A stretch of DNA of 64,000 nt from Rhipidocladum racemiflorum (taxonomy: Eukaryota; Streptophyta; Magnoliopsida; Poales; Poaceae): NCBI GenBank assembly GCA_036346355.1, contig CM070580.1, forward strand, positions 58,792,854-58,856,853, written 5' to 3'. The position numbers were made by a program, and so were the translations under genes. Each line of letters starts with the position of its first letter. The first letter of the stretch is position 1. The notes under the pieces were generated by a model. The model was not told the origin of the DNA and searched no databases. It worked only from the letters and a program-made list of their open reading frames with translations. This document shows positions 12,781 through 23,929 of this stretch, one piece after another.

Positions 12781-13078
12781 TGTGTGAAATAATGGGATGA
12801 AAAATTGGCTTGGTGATGAATTTGGTATTGCAAAGTGGTTGTGCTCATGACATGTGTGGTGCATGTGCATGTGTTGTTTCAAATGATTAATTGATATGCT
12901 TGTGATAGGATGGTAGTTGTTTTGCTTGATGTAATGTTCTCGTGTGAGTGGTTGCATGGACTGATCTTGAGTCAAGTCGTGGACTTGTGCTCGGAATATT
13001 GTTTTGTGGATTGTTCATGTGCAGGTGTTGCTCGAGGGCGAACGTGGTCGATGACGGGACCGGAACTAGGTTCATGGA
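12781..13078 (+). repeat. Left part of the 5' LTR of copia element 2
   Basis: The sequence begins TGTGTGAAAT where the gypsy knuckle breaks off, and runs to the CACTA-1 insertion. The target duplication GGA is at 13076-13078 and 55319-55321. Joined to 55322-56490 it would form an LTR of about 1.47 kb with TG and CA ends, directly followed by a primer-binding site. The left boundary is an inference: TG also occurs at 12783 and the element's other LTR is outside the window. Confidence 0.55.
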
Positions 13079-13605
13079 CACAACTACAGATCCGTACATC
13101 ACAATCGGTTCTTTTTGGTCATCACGGTCGGTTTTGGTGGTGATACAAAGTCCAACGACAGTGATAAGGTAGATATATCACAGTCGGTTTTTAACCGACA
13201 CTAATAATACATTATCACTGTCGGTTCTTTTTAGGAACCGACTGTGATATTACACTTATCACAATCGGTTTCCTCTTACAACCGATTGCGATAAGTATAA
13301 TATCACAATCGGTTCTTTTTTAGAACAGATACAAATGATTACATTATCACAATCGGTTTTTTGTTGAAACCGATGGGGATAAGTATAATATCACAATCGG
13401 TTCGTTTTTAGAACCGATTCAAATTATTACATTATCACAATCGGTTTTTTATTGAAACCGATGGGGCTAAGAATATTATCAAAATTGGTTCTTTTTGCAA
13501 ACCGATTGCGATACTAAAAATATCTCAATCGGTTCCAGTAAGAACCGATTGTGATACTGTACCTATCCCAATCGGTTCCAACAAAGAACCGATTGTGATG
13601 ATGTT
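13079..13605. repeat. CACTA-1 left terminal inverted repeat and subterminal array
   Basis: After the 12-bp terminal repeat come about nine alternating copies of ATCACAATCGGTTC and its complement GAACCGATTGTGAT, spaced by 5-25 bases. Each pair can form a short hairpin. In characterised En/Spm elements such subterminal motifs bind the element's own regulatory protein; that role here is inferred. Confidence 0.9.
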
Positions 13606-13854
13606 ACTGTCCATCTTCGAAAATGGCCTTGCATTGACAATATGACACATTCATCACAATCCACAATATCAAAAAACATATACATCACAATCTACACACA
13701 TTACATTCAAATTAATATTGTTTACAATCTGTAACAGATCACATTCACATTCAGATAAATTTTGTTTACACTTTATGGACTAGTATTTGCTTGAATGGTC
13801 TCTATATCTACCATCATCCGTTATAACTTCATCGGTACCACCGCATAAATGGTC

Positions 13855-16800
13855 TCATAATTTCTTGAGATCAGCGTTGGTTAGGCTCTTCCGGATGATA
13901 TCAAGGTCCTGCAAAATAGATAGTAGTGCACTAATATATTTAAGTCTTAAATTGGTATTGTAACATGCTGATAGTATTATGCTTGTAAACAAATATCACA
14001 TAGACAGCAGTGCAAATAATCTGCTCTATACCTTAGGGAAAAGATGTGAGAGACCAACCAAAATCCGCATGTGATGCATCACGTAAAAGCCACACAAATC
14101 ATCGCACCCTTGTTGATGACACTGTGAACAAAGAAACTTAAATTAGGAGACGAATTAAAAATAGGTGTCAGAAAAAATCCTATGATAGACACTTGTACCT
14201 TGAAGCGCTTCCACTCGAGTTTGGTGCCTTGTTTATCATTGTGTCGGCCACGTTTAGCAACGTAAGACATGAAAGCCCTATACATTGGAGAGATGCCATT
14301 GAGGTTAAAAATACCTAACGTAGTTCAATATGTAAAGTGTTAGGTTAGAGGAATGTACTTACTTCTGCAAAACAGGCTCGATCGCATAGTCCATCGGTCT
14401 ATTTTCGAGTAAGTTCAACGTGTAGACCTTGTTTTGACTCGGAACAACCACAAGTAGAACCCAATGGTTGCTTATTAAACAGTACACAATGCAAGAGAAT
14501 AAGTTAATACATGGTTGAACTGTGTACATGTAATTGAATTGTATAGTAGTACATACTCCTAGTGGTATGGGAAGAGAATGAAGTCCTTTTTTGCCTCGTC
14601 ATGCAATGCCTGCTTGATGTATCCTGCAAGGAACTCCGATTGATACTTAGCCAAGGTCGCAGACACCATCTCGGGGTCGACAAACCCGACAAGGTGTCGA
14701 CCCGTCAAGGCTCGCTGCCTCATGATCCTGCAATTCATGTCAATTGTTAAAAAATATAATATAAAATCAGTAAATAGTCATCTGATTGAGTATGGTGCGA
14801 GACTCACAACGTCCAGGATCGTATGGTAGAAATATCGACGGCTTTCAAGATGTACATAAAGTACAGATCCTCAAAACTAATTGGGAAGGTCCCATCCTCC
14901 TTGCGGTGGAATTGGCCCGCTCGATACTTCACTATGAAATCGTGGCGAGGCTCGGAATCATGTGACCTATCGATGTACCATCCATGTAGGTGGCGAGTGA
15001 ACAAGCCCAAAGAATTCAATTCTTCGCTTGGGAGAAAGGGCTTTCCATGTATGTACCGCTTGTGATCATCAGGGTGCTCTGTGCCCTCTGACAACTTTGC
15101 CTTCTTCACGGAGGGACTCTCTGAACTCTGCTTTGTATCTTTCGTCAGCGTGGTAGAAGTCCTTTTGTGCACCACCTGCGCACCAGCATTTGGAGCTGCA
15201 GGCGTAGGTGCAGGAGGTGCAGCTGCAGGCGTAGGTTCAGGTTGTGTAGCAGGAGGTGCAGCTTGTAGCATGGGCAGGAGCATGTGCAGCAGGAGTAGGA
15301 GCAGCAGTAGGAGGAGGAGCAGGAGCAGCAGTAGCAGCAGGAGTAGTAGCAGGAGCAGCAGCAGCAGCAGTACCAGCAGTAGCGAGAGCGGCGGCAGAGT
15401 ACTAGCGATAGCGATAACAGAGCAGTGCATCAACAATAGTAGCAGGCGGTGCGGCACTGAGCAATAGTAGTAGCGGTAGCAGTGTAGTACCAGCGAGCGA
15501 AGTAGTAGCGGTAGTGGTAGTAGTAGCGGCGGGAGGAGGTGCCTGCACTACGACACCCGTCGCGGGCCACTTGATGAACGACATCCGTGCTTGCCCGAGA
15601 GTGGTGATATCTTCGTTCGGGGGGAACTCCAGGGCATGAGACATGTAAACATCGTGGACATAGTCCACTTGCACCCTCATGTAGCCCATCCCCAAAGGTA
15701 TACCATGCACCGTGTCATCCTCCTTGCTTGGAAATGCAACCCCGCGCGCAGCCTCAATGTGTATTCCGTCGTTGATCAGGACTAGCTGGCACTTGGCAGG
15801 ACCCTGCAAGAAGTGATCAGCATCTTCATCATAATCTTTGTTAAGCTTACTCATGTACCTTTTGGTCTGAAATAGTTATTACTTCGAGGTGTGGAATGCA
15901 CAGTTCCTTATTGGAAGCGCAGCTGCTAGGGCATAGCATAGGCGATGGTTGAGGAATCTGATTCTGGGAGAACATCGCCATCATCTCAGCCATCATCTCA
16001 ACCTTTAACTCCTCCTTCATCTGCGCCCTAATCCGCGCCTCACGTGCTTCCCATGATCTTGCCCTGGCACTGGAAGCGCTCTCCTCTACAAAGAAGGACC
16101 TCTTCGTATACCCCGCACCTGTGGCAAGCACCCGACCCTTATGATCGGGCTTCCCGATTGCCGAACACAGGATGTCCCTTGACCCTTGGCTTTCAAATGC
16201 TCCTTGCTCTTTCTGCAGGCTTACCTCCTCCTGCAGGTCGCAAATATAAATTATTGCTAAAATACAATGGGAATATAATATGCAATGTACTATGTTAGAT
16301 ATCTTACGATGGTCGTGACGATCTGTGCGGTCGCGGGGTTTGGAATGACAATCTGACCGTCAGAGGTTTTCTTCATCCTCGCTAATACCCAGTCGCGTGC
16401 CCGCTCCTCGCATATGTGGGAGTAAGGCATCGTTGTCCCAGAGGTTGCACACTCCTCCGCTAGTCGCGCCCACTCTGCCTTCTTCCCTACATACCCACCG
16501 GAACCGAGGTGTTGCGCGTGTGTGTTACGCCTCTGTATAGCAATATTCTTCTCTCTCAGCTCCTCCGCCTCGGGCGTATTCCTCATCCTTGCAAACTCCT
16601 CCCAAACCTCGGGAGTAACAAATGGATACCTTTGGAAGGGAGTACAGTTTTTCAACATGAACTCGGCATGCATGGTCACCCTGAAATGCCTCAAAGCCAC
16701 ACCCATTCTCTTCAAGGCTTACCGTCTCGCATTGATTTCATCTTCCTCTGGTATAATCCATTTTCCATTAACTTCGTCCCACAGTCGGTTCTTCTGCTCG

Positions 16801-17054
16801 TCGCTTACTTCCTTCCTCCAGTCCTTAATTGTGATTGGCACTCACTCCCTCACCAATTGGCCGAGAAAAGAGGAGTAGCGCCCATTAAACTTGCTAGGAC
16901 CCGTGCAAACCCCTGTGGTATTGAAGTGGAGCACTTGCGGCGTTCTCCCTGTGGCTCCTTTATTCGGTCCTCTACCCTTTCTAACCTTCCTCGATGGGGT
17001 AGCAGGACCTTCTTCTCTCTCTGGCGTTGAGCCGGTGCTCTCTCTTTGCGACAT
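13855..17054 (-). pseudogene. CACTA gene 1 (copy 1): Ptta/En/Spm transposase domain plus Ulp1-like protease
   Basis: Multi-exon minus-strand gene. Exon 1 (16308-17054) has the Transposase_24 (Ptta/En/Spm) domain: TGRTPQVLHFN, FLGQLVRE, then the KRMGVALRHF and GGYVGKKAEW regions. Exon 2 (15893-16230) is helical and charged. Next come a GVAFPS...TLGQARMSFIKWP domain (near 15854-15560), a triplet-repeat Ala/Pro/Thr linker (15180-15530) and the region to about 14808. The Ulp1 (C48) protease exons are 14557-14727, 14363-14470, 14199-14277, 14032-14121 and 13855-13908, joined by GT-AG introns. NHW supplies the His, CHQQ the Gln and DLCGFYV the Cys; the usual Asp position is Asn. Lesions: TGA at 16842, TAA at 16719, TAG at 14559 and a frameshift near 14870. 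The start ATG is 17052-17054. Confidence 0.82.
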
Positions 17055-17351
17055 TTCGAAGTAAGTACGTATATGTCAAACCTAAACTTCATGAGAGAAA
17101 GCAATTCAAATTTCTGACATGATTATATTTCACATAATAGAAAGCAATTCACATGTCTATCTGTAGACCGACTAAGTACGTACGTACCAACGATGACTCC
17201 TAATCTCTAATTAGGTTAGGTCCTAATCCCATTCGAGGATATGTGGTTCGAGCAAGTTCCTAAGCTGTTGTACAACTCTAGAGAAAATTTCGGCAGCATC
17301 TCCCCGCTGTTCTCCAAATACACGTCTCGACAACAGGTCAAGAGGGTGTGT

Positions 17352-19620
17352 TGTGACACTACGGTATGGTGTGACATTATAAAATGTGAAATTAGAGAAT
17401 AAAATCTTTCGGCTTGAGGTTTACTCGCGTTTTTGGACCTTACGAAGTGATGTGACACCACGGAGAGTTGTAACCTTATTTAATGTGCTTGATAATGTCA
17501 AAAACATTATGAAATATGGTATTGGAGGTTAAAACCATACGCTAGGAGGTTTAGTCGCGTTTCCGAGCCGTTTCCGGGGTTTTGGGCCTTTCCAGGGGAG
17601 TTTGGGCCTAAGAGAGGGGGTCGTGGGCTTTGGTGGGATGAAGTTTGAGTCCAATTGAGGGGAGGAGTCCTGGTTGGAGGCCTCCACCAGCCCCTTATTG
17701 CGCCCCCCATACTGCCCCTTGCGCCCCCATGATGCCCTAGCCGCCCCCACACATCTCCACCTCCTCCTTGTGGCGCCTCCACCTCCCCCATTGCTCCCCT
17801 TTGCTCCACCACCCCTCCACCACCTCTCCTCCACCCCCTTGCTGCCCTAGGGTGGTCTCCCCACCCCTGCACCTCGAGGAACCATCCTTTGGAGCGAGGA
17901 GCGAACCGGGAGGAGATCTGTTCAGTTTTCGTGCGTTGGGCAAAGGTATGGCCATGGGAATCCTTGGGGTTGGTCTAGGTACTGTTCTAAGGGTGTTTAT
18001 CAAGTTTTTACATCAATTGGTGGTGCTGGATTTGATTAGATTAGATGGATTCTTGAGTTGGTCACGTTCTCTGTTTCGAACAGCATGAGCAGTCGACCTA
18101 GGGTTCGGTTTTTCGCCAATTTAGATTCCGAATCTGGTCGTACGGATGTTGAAGAAGTTATATATAATTTCATTATATTTCTGTGGATATAAATAACGTC
18201 CAAATCCGATCAGCCGTTTTAATGTTATGACTGTTTTACCGAGCGTGTTAAAATCTGTGACGTGATTGGAACAGATCACAGTATTTTGTAGATTAAACAA
18301 CTTTAAGGTCCGAATCAGTCTTTCCATATACCTAGAAAAAGTTGGGAAATTTCCTAAGCTACGCGAGGATGTACTCGTTTAATTGATTTGGAGTCTTAGA
18401 ACCCGAGTTATGCCTTTTGGAAGGTTGCTGTCCTGATGGGACAGAACCGCTGTTTTTGGGTTTTGCGAGTAGTTGGCAATGTCGGGGTAGATGAGGGTTT
18501 GCGTACTGTTTTGTGGACATGATTGTGAGTGTGGTACCTATGTGCAGGTGGTGCAACCCCGGGAGTGCCTTCTACTTCCCGCCAATCCGTTGCTTGTGGT
18601 TGAGGCAAGTGCATTGTAATGGATAGCGGTTTGTAGGTTGCTAGTTGAGACTAGATGAATTTGATTACATGACATGATCACTTGCCATGCTTTGATGATT
18701 TCCTTTGATATGATGAGTATGCTATGATGCCATGTGTTAATGTACAAATTAAATATGATGTTGGCATATTTTGCATACATGGCATGATTACATGGCCCGG
18801 GCGGTGAGAAAGTCATAACTAGTCCGAGAAGGTCGGTGAGAAAGTTATGACTAATCCGGAGAGCCAATGAGTAAGTCCTACATTGTGATTCCATTCACCG
18901 CGGTGAACGGAAGCGAGGAGTAGGCACCCTCCATCTTCGGGATGGAAGGGGGGAGAGGTTGCACACCGACGGGTGTGTACTCAACCATACCGGTATGAGT
19001 TTCCATGGAGATATGAGCATCGCATTGCACTTCATACATATTGATGATGATGATAATATGTGATCATGAATGAGATGGTTTACATGATGTGAGATATTAT
19101 TGCTATGTAATTGTTTATGTTTGTACCATTGCAATATACTTGCTGAGTGATGAACTCACGCTTGTGTTTATGTTGTTTTCTTTTAGGTACCATGAATCCG
19201 ACATGCGGGAAAGGGAGCTAGTCACACGCCATCACTTAGCATCACATATTTAAACAATGACATGTTCCTTCCCTTATGGTTATGGTTAATTCATTGAACT
19301 AAACTATGGTTTCGATGATTCGTTGGTCGTTATGAGTAATTGATTAGTCCATATTTGTCATGTGATGGATAGAATTTATATCCTTAGTGGTATGGTGGCT
19401 GTTTTTCCGTTTGATCATGTTATTGCTATCGTTCATTATGCCATATTGACATGTTATTATTGTGGTTGCTTCTATTCATGTTAAAACAAAGGAGATGCTG
19501 CCGAAATCTCAGTTTTTAGCATGTGCGCCTTTGCTGGAATTTATGTTTATTTATGGTATTTAGATGTTGTTTAGCCTTTGTTTGGTAGCATTCAGGCATA
19601 GTGAATGCCGGGGTGTTACA
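17352..19620 (+). repeat. LARD B 5' LTR
   Basis: 2,269 bp, from TGTGACACTACGG to GGGGTGTTACA. It contains the inverted pair AGTCATAACT (18811) and AGTTATGACT (18843), then four consecutive hairpins (18889-18997). A 16-mer GGAGATGCTGCCGAAA lies at 19491-19506 near the 3' end. No protein-coding signal was found. Confidence 0.92.
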
Positions 19621-19622
19621 GT

Positions 19623-19634
19623 TGGTATCAGAGC
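19623..19634 (+). promoter_or_regulatory. LARD B primer-binding site
   Basis: TGGTATCAGAGC lies two bases after the 5' LTR. It is a perfect 12-base complement to the 3' end of initiator tRNA-Met, the common primer of plant LTR retrotransposons. Confidence 0.9.
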
Positions 19635-22600
19635 GGGCTGTAGGTCCTTGGAATGTGTATTTTTAGTGTCATGCTATAGGGTACAACTAAAATGTGATGT
19701 GGAATAACTTAGAAACATGGCTTAGGTTTTTACTAAAATTTTGTCATAGGATAGCAATATTAAAACTTGCAAAAGTGGTATAACTAATCTAAAATTTGAC
19801 ACACATGGATGCACAGTAGGAAGGGTGTGGGTACCGTTGTTTACGCTTAAATGTTGTATTTAAGCCTTATTGCTAAATGCTATATTTGATATAGTATGTT
19901 GCTATGTCTATGAGATAAATGATTGAATTGTGCTTGTTGTGGTGATAAAGTGGGGTTGTGGTGCCGAAGGGATTCGATCACCTCTTTTGGTTCATAGTAA
20001 GGGTGAGGTTTGACGGTATGGCCGGTTAGCGCCATCACCGAAGAACTATTAACCCTTGTAGGAGAAGAGTGTTTACCCTTTCTGTCGTAGAACGGGTAGT
20101 TGACTGGAGTCAAATAGAAGAGTTTGGTGGTGGATTTTCCTTCGGAGGTTCTTTATCGTTCTGTGGTCGGTCTTGGTTGGTTTTCTTGGTTTTAGTTGAT
20201 GGAAACCTAAAGAAAAGTGTTTGGTATTGGTTTTTCGCGGATAGTTCCGTATGCGGTGTGTGGTTTTGTCTTCCTTGGTTGAAGACGAAGAAGAGGAGTC
20301 TAGTGTTGCGCTTCTTTTGGGCGCCGTTCCAGTTTTGATGTTTAGTTTGTTAATTGTTTTATGGGGAAGAAGCATTCAATTTATTTCTGTGTTTGTCTTT
20401 CTCCGAGGTTAAAGGAGTTATTGAGGTGCTATGCCAGACCTGGTTGTCAGGGCTGAAGTTCTGTGGCTTTGTAGGAGTAAGTGGTGTTTGATTTCGTCAT
20501 TTTTCTGGTTTGAGAAATCATCTTTGAAAACCCTTCTTGTTTCGTGACAGTTTGGGGTTTGGTGTTAAGGTTTTATTTGAAAAGGATTACTAAATCGCTT
20601 GGTTCTCTTTTAAGAAAATTGTCTTTCAACCATTTTCCTCTATGGGAGCCTTTGAGATTGAAAAGTGTTTTAGAGAGTTCCTTTTGCATGACCAAGTTTG
20701 GGTTTGTCTCATTGCAATTTTGAGAGTCAAGTTTCCTTACGAATTTTGGGATGAGCTTTAAAACTAAAATGCTGCAAACAAAGAAAGTAGTCTTTTGACT
20801 GAAATCGTTTGTCCCTAGTAAGAATTGTTGTTTAGCATGTTATGTAGCATGTACCAATGTGGTTTATGGGATGACTTATTGTTAAGTTAAATTGTGAGTT
20901 GAAACGATTCAATGCGGTTGTTACCTCTAGCTTGAAATTTAATAGACTACTAGTGTTGTAGTTTGCTCTTAGCGAAAATGATTAAATGTGTTAATGTATA
21001 TGCTTAGAATCTGTTGCTTTGTTATAAAAGTGCTTATGATCCCCGATTATGTTTAAAGTTTTAAACCCTGATGCATAGTTAAAACATTAAGATGATGTAG
21101 ACTGCTGTTATTGTTAAAGAAACCTTGCTGGTTGTTTAAAGATGTTCTAATCTAATGAATTAATAGAGAAATTTAATCGTGTTGCCTAGTGACTTTAATT
21201 TGGAAGTTGATTAGAGTTGCTATTTACGTTGTTGCAAACTACTAGTATACTTGGAAGTATGCATTTGTGTCTCTACAATGCTAGTACTGTTATCAATTGA
21301 GAAAAACATAAGACTATTTGTTAATGATGTTGTTAAGAACATTGTGCTAATCTAACTTATTAAATCCAATTTAATAGTTGGAGTATGTTGTGTGGTGGAA
21401 GTTTTGTTACAACCGATGTATAGGGTAGCTAAAAGCAATGTTGTTGATTGATGATTATGCAAAGAATTGATATTGATGCTTTGGTAGTGTGGTTAATTGT
21501 TGGAAACCATTGATCCAATAGAAGAAAAAGTGTAAAACTGTGGTATTATGTCAAGTACATGTTGTGATGGGATGAACAATGGATAATAATCATGATGCAA
21601 GATTTTAATCTTAATGATTGCATATCTTAGAATCCTATTTACGAATTTTATCTTGTAGAGATATTACTTATTTGTTGAAGTCATTTTATAGATTGAACAA
21701 GTTTCAATTGTCAAGATTTTGATGTATGGATGGTATAAAACTGATACGTTGATCCTGCTTAAGAATCTGTTGAAGTGCGATGTTTCAAATTTAGAATAAG
21801 TTGTATTATGTTTTGGTGATCCATGGGGATCATGTCAATGTTGTCTTGGTTGGGTGTCTTTTTGATAAGCATCATAAACCCTAATTAAAAGTGTTGGGAA
21901 TGGTAACTCGGGAAAGAAATTGTTATGTAAATTTTGTTAAATCCGGTTGGACTCTCTTGATGAGTAAATAGTGTTTTTTTTAATGCTTAAATGGTAAGTG
22001 TAGTGGAATACAAGTTATGGTGGGATTCATGCTAAGTTGGTGTTTAAAACCCTTTCAACTGGTGTGGTTGTTTGCCATTTTGGTTGAATGCCTTCGGTCA
22101 AGGTATTCCTTGTGTTGTTTCCGAGTTTCCCTAAAACCCATAGCTATTGGTGCCAATTTTTTGTTTTGGCTATTTTGTTTAATTTGTGTGATGAGTATGG
22201 ATTTACACCCAAAAGTTTTTGAGTGGATCGCGCTCCTTCGCATTCACCCTGAATTATCTTTGGAATAAGATTTAACGGAAGCAGATGGACATAGTGGGTT
22301 GTGTTGGAAACTCTTGAGATTTAATTTGTAACTCTTTATGACTAGAGTTGGATTTATTTGCATAACGTGTGTGGTGTTTGCAAGTGCTTCAGAAGGTGGT
22401 TTTTGTGGATGTTTCATCGGCGATGCTGTTAGTGAAGTGTTCTCTTTTCAAAATGAGTTTCCCTTTCTTTTGAGAAAAATATGTGGCGGTTATGTGTACA
22501 GATGTTTGACTTTGGTTTTCGATGTTCTTTTCCAAAATGTTGATTTTGGTTAAAACACGATGTTTTGCAAAGTTTAGCTATCTATCGTTGGTGGGTTCTG

Positions 22601-23893
22601 ATATGATGTGGTGCCTTACTGTTAACTATGCTGCCGTCATAGTTTATATGAATTAGCGCAACTCTCGATGTTATTCGAGATTTATTCATGTGATACTGAG
22701 GAAGAAGTCGTCATGTGAATGACTTTTCGGTAGTGTGGTTACATGATGAAGGAATGGTGAAAAGTAAACATGACATCGTTTTTACATGTTAAATGATAAA
22801 AGAGTCGTTGAGCCAGGTCGGTGAGAAAGTCATACATGGAGATATGACTAATCCGGAGTGCTCCTAAAGAGTGTGCATTTATGTCATGAAACGAGTTTTC
22901 CCTTGCTTTCTAGTATGAAAAGAAGCAATGAAGGATTTCTGGTATGTTAGTTGTGATGTAGGGGATTTGCGTTTCCTTTGTGTCTTGGCAAAGGAAATTA
23001 AAATGTGTGCTCTTTGGATGTTCCCGGATCCTTTCCAAAGTGGTTTTAGCGCTTTGGTATTTGAGTTGTTGTAGGTGGATCAATTGTGTTCATGATTTTG
23101 GTTGAGCTCACTCAATGATTGTACTCTTTATCGTGGTCCATTGAGGGGAAGGTTGTGTTTGACTCAATGCAAACCTTCTTGGAGAATTGTGTCGTTGAGA
23201 TGTTTCTCGGTAGGGTTGATTAAATTATTAGTGGACCACTTGGTGGTTGCTAGTAATTGTTTTCCTTTTTAGAGTATATTGGACCTTTCTGTTGCTGAGG
23301 TTGAACGAGGTTGTGTCAACCGTAGCGATTTTGTTTGGTTGTTACATTTTCTTACGAGTTTAAGGACCCTGATTGTAAGGTGGACCTTTTCCTTTAGGTG
23401 GTAGTGTTGGGTATTGGTCTTTTGTAAAAGAGTAATCCGTTGCAAGGTCTTAACCTCGTTTGTTCAAATAGTTGGTGGTCTTGGAGTGTGTGTCTCTCTT
23501 GGTTCATCGTCGTTTTGATTATGGTGAACCACCATGGAGAGGTTGAGGCGTGAAAACACGTTTGTGCGTGGGAGATGAAGAGGGTTCTAGAGGCTGGTAC
23601 CGTGCCCTTCTGGAGAGTAGTTTCGATTAAAGGGATCGGACACGTTAGTGCCAATGAGGGATGGATGGAGGAGCGTGAGACCATTTTCTTTCGTGGTCTA
23701 TTTGGGAATTGAAGTGAAGATCGAACTGTGAGAGGTTGCCCTTAGTGTAGCTAGATCAATACTTTTCTCGCCAAGTGTTGGTTTTGAGATCTCGCTTGTT
23801 GTTTGTTCCGGTTTGAGTTTTCGTGCGGATGTTTTGTGCTGCAGGGAAGTCTTTTGTCCCTTGGGGATTTTGTTGTTGGTTTTCGTGTCCTTC
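19635..23893 (+). other. LARD B internal region, non-coding
   Basis: About 4.3 kb without a credible gene; the longest frames are near 100 codons and match no retroelement protein. It is T/G-rich on the transcribed strand. A hairpin at 22828-22849 (AGTCATA and TATGACT) is followed by ACTAATCCGGAG, the same arrangement as in the LTR. The rest shows nothing assignable. Confidence 0.75.
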
Positions 23894-23929
23894 GGATTCG
23901 AGGTCGAATCTTGTTGAAGGGGGGAAGAA
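23894..23929 (+). promoter_or_regulatory. LARD B polypurine tract with upstream palindrome
   Basis: GAAGGGGGGAAGAA (23916-23929) abuts the 3' LTR. The dyad GGATTCGA-GG-TCGAATCT (23894-23911) lies just upstream, with one mismatch compared with the perfect dyad in A, C and D. Confidence 0.85.

Noticed and set aside
13095..13605. Regular palindromic repeats resembling a CRISPR array
   Set aside because: The repeats are 12-14 bp, alternate in orientation and have short irregular spacers. They adjoin a CACTA terminal repeat and recur at all element ends; this is a plant transposon subterminal array.
14804..15457. 217-codon minus-strand frame with a run of leucines
   Set aside because: The leucine run is a frame-shifted reading of the triplet-repeat linker. 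Only its C-terminal half is true gene 1 sequence.
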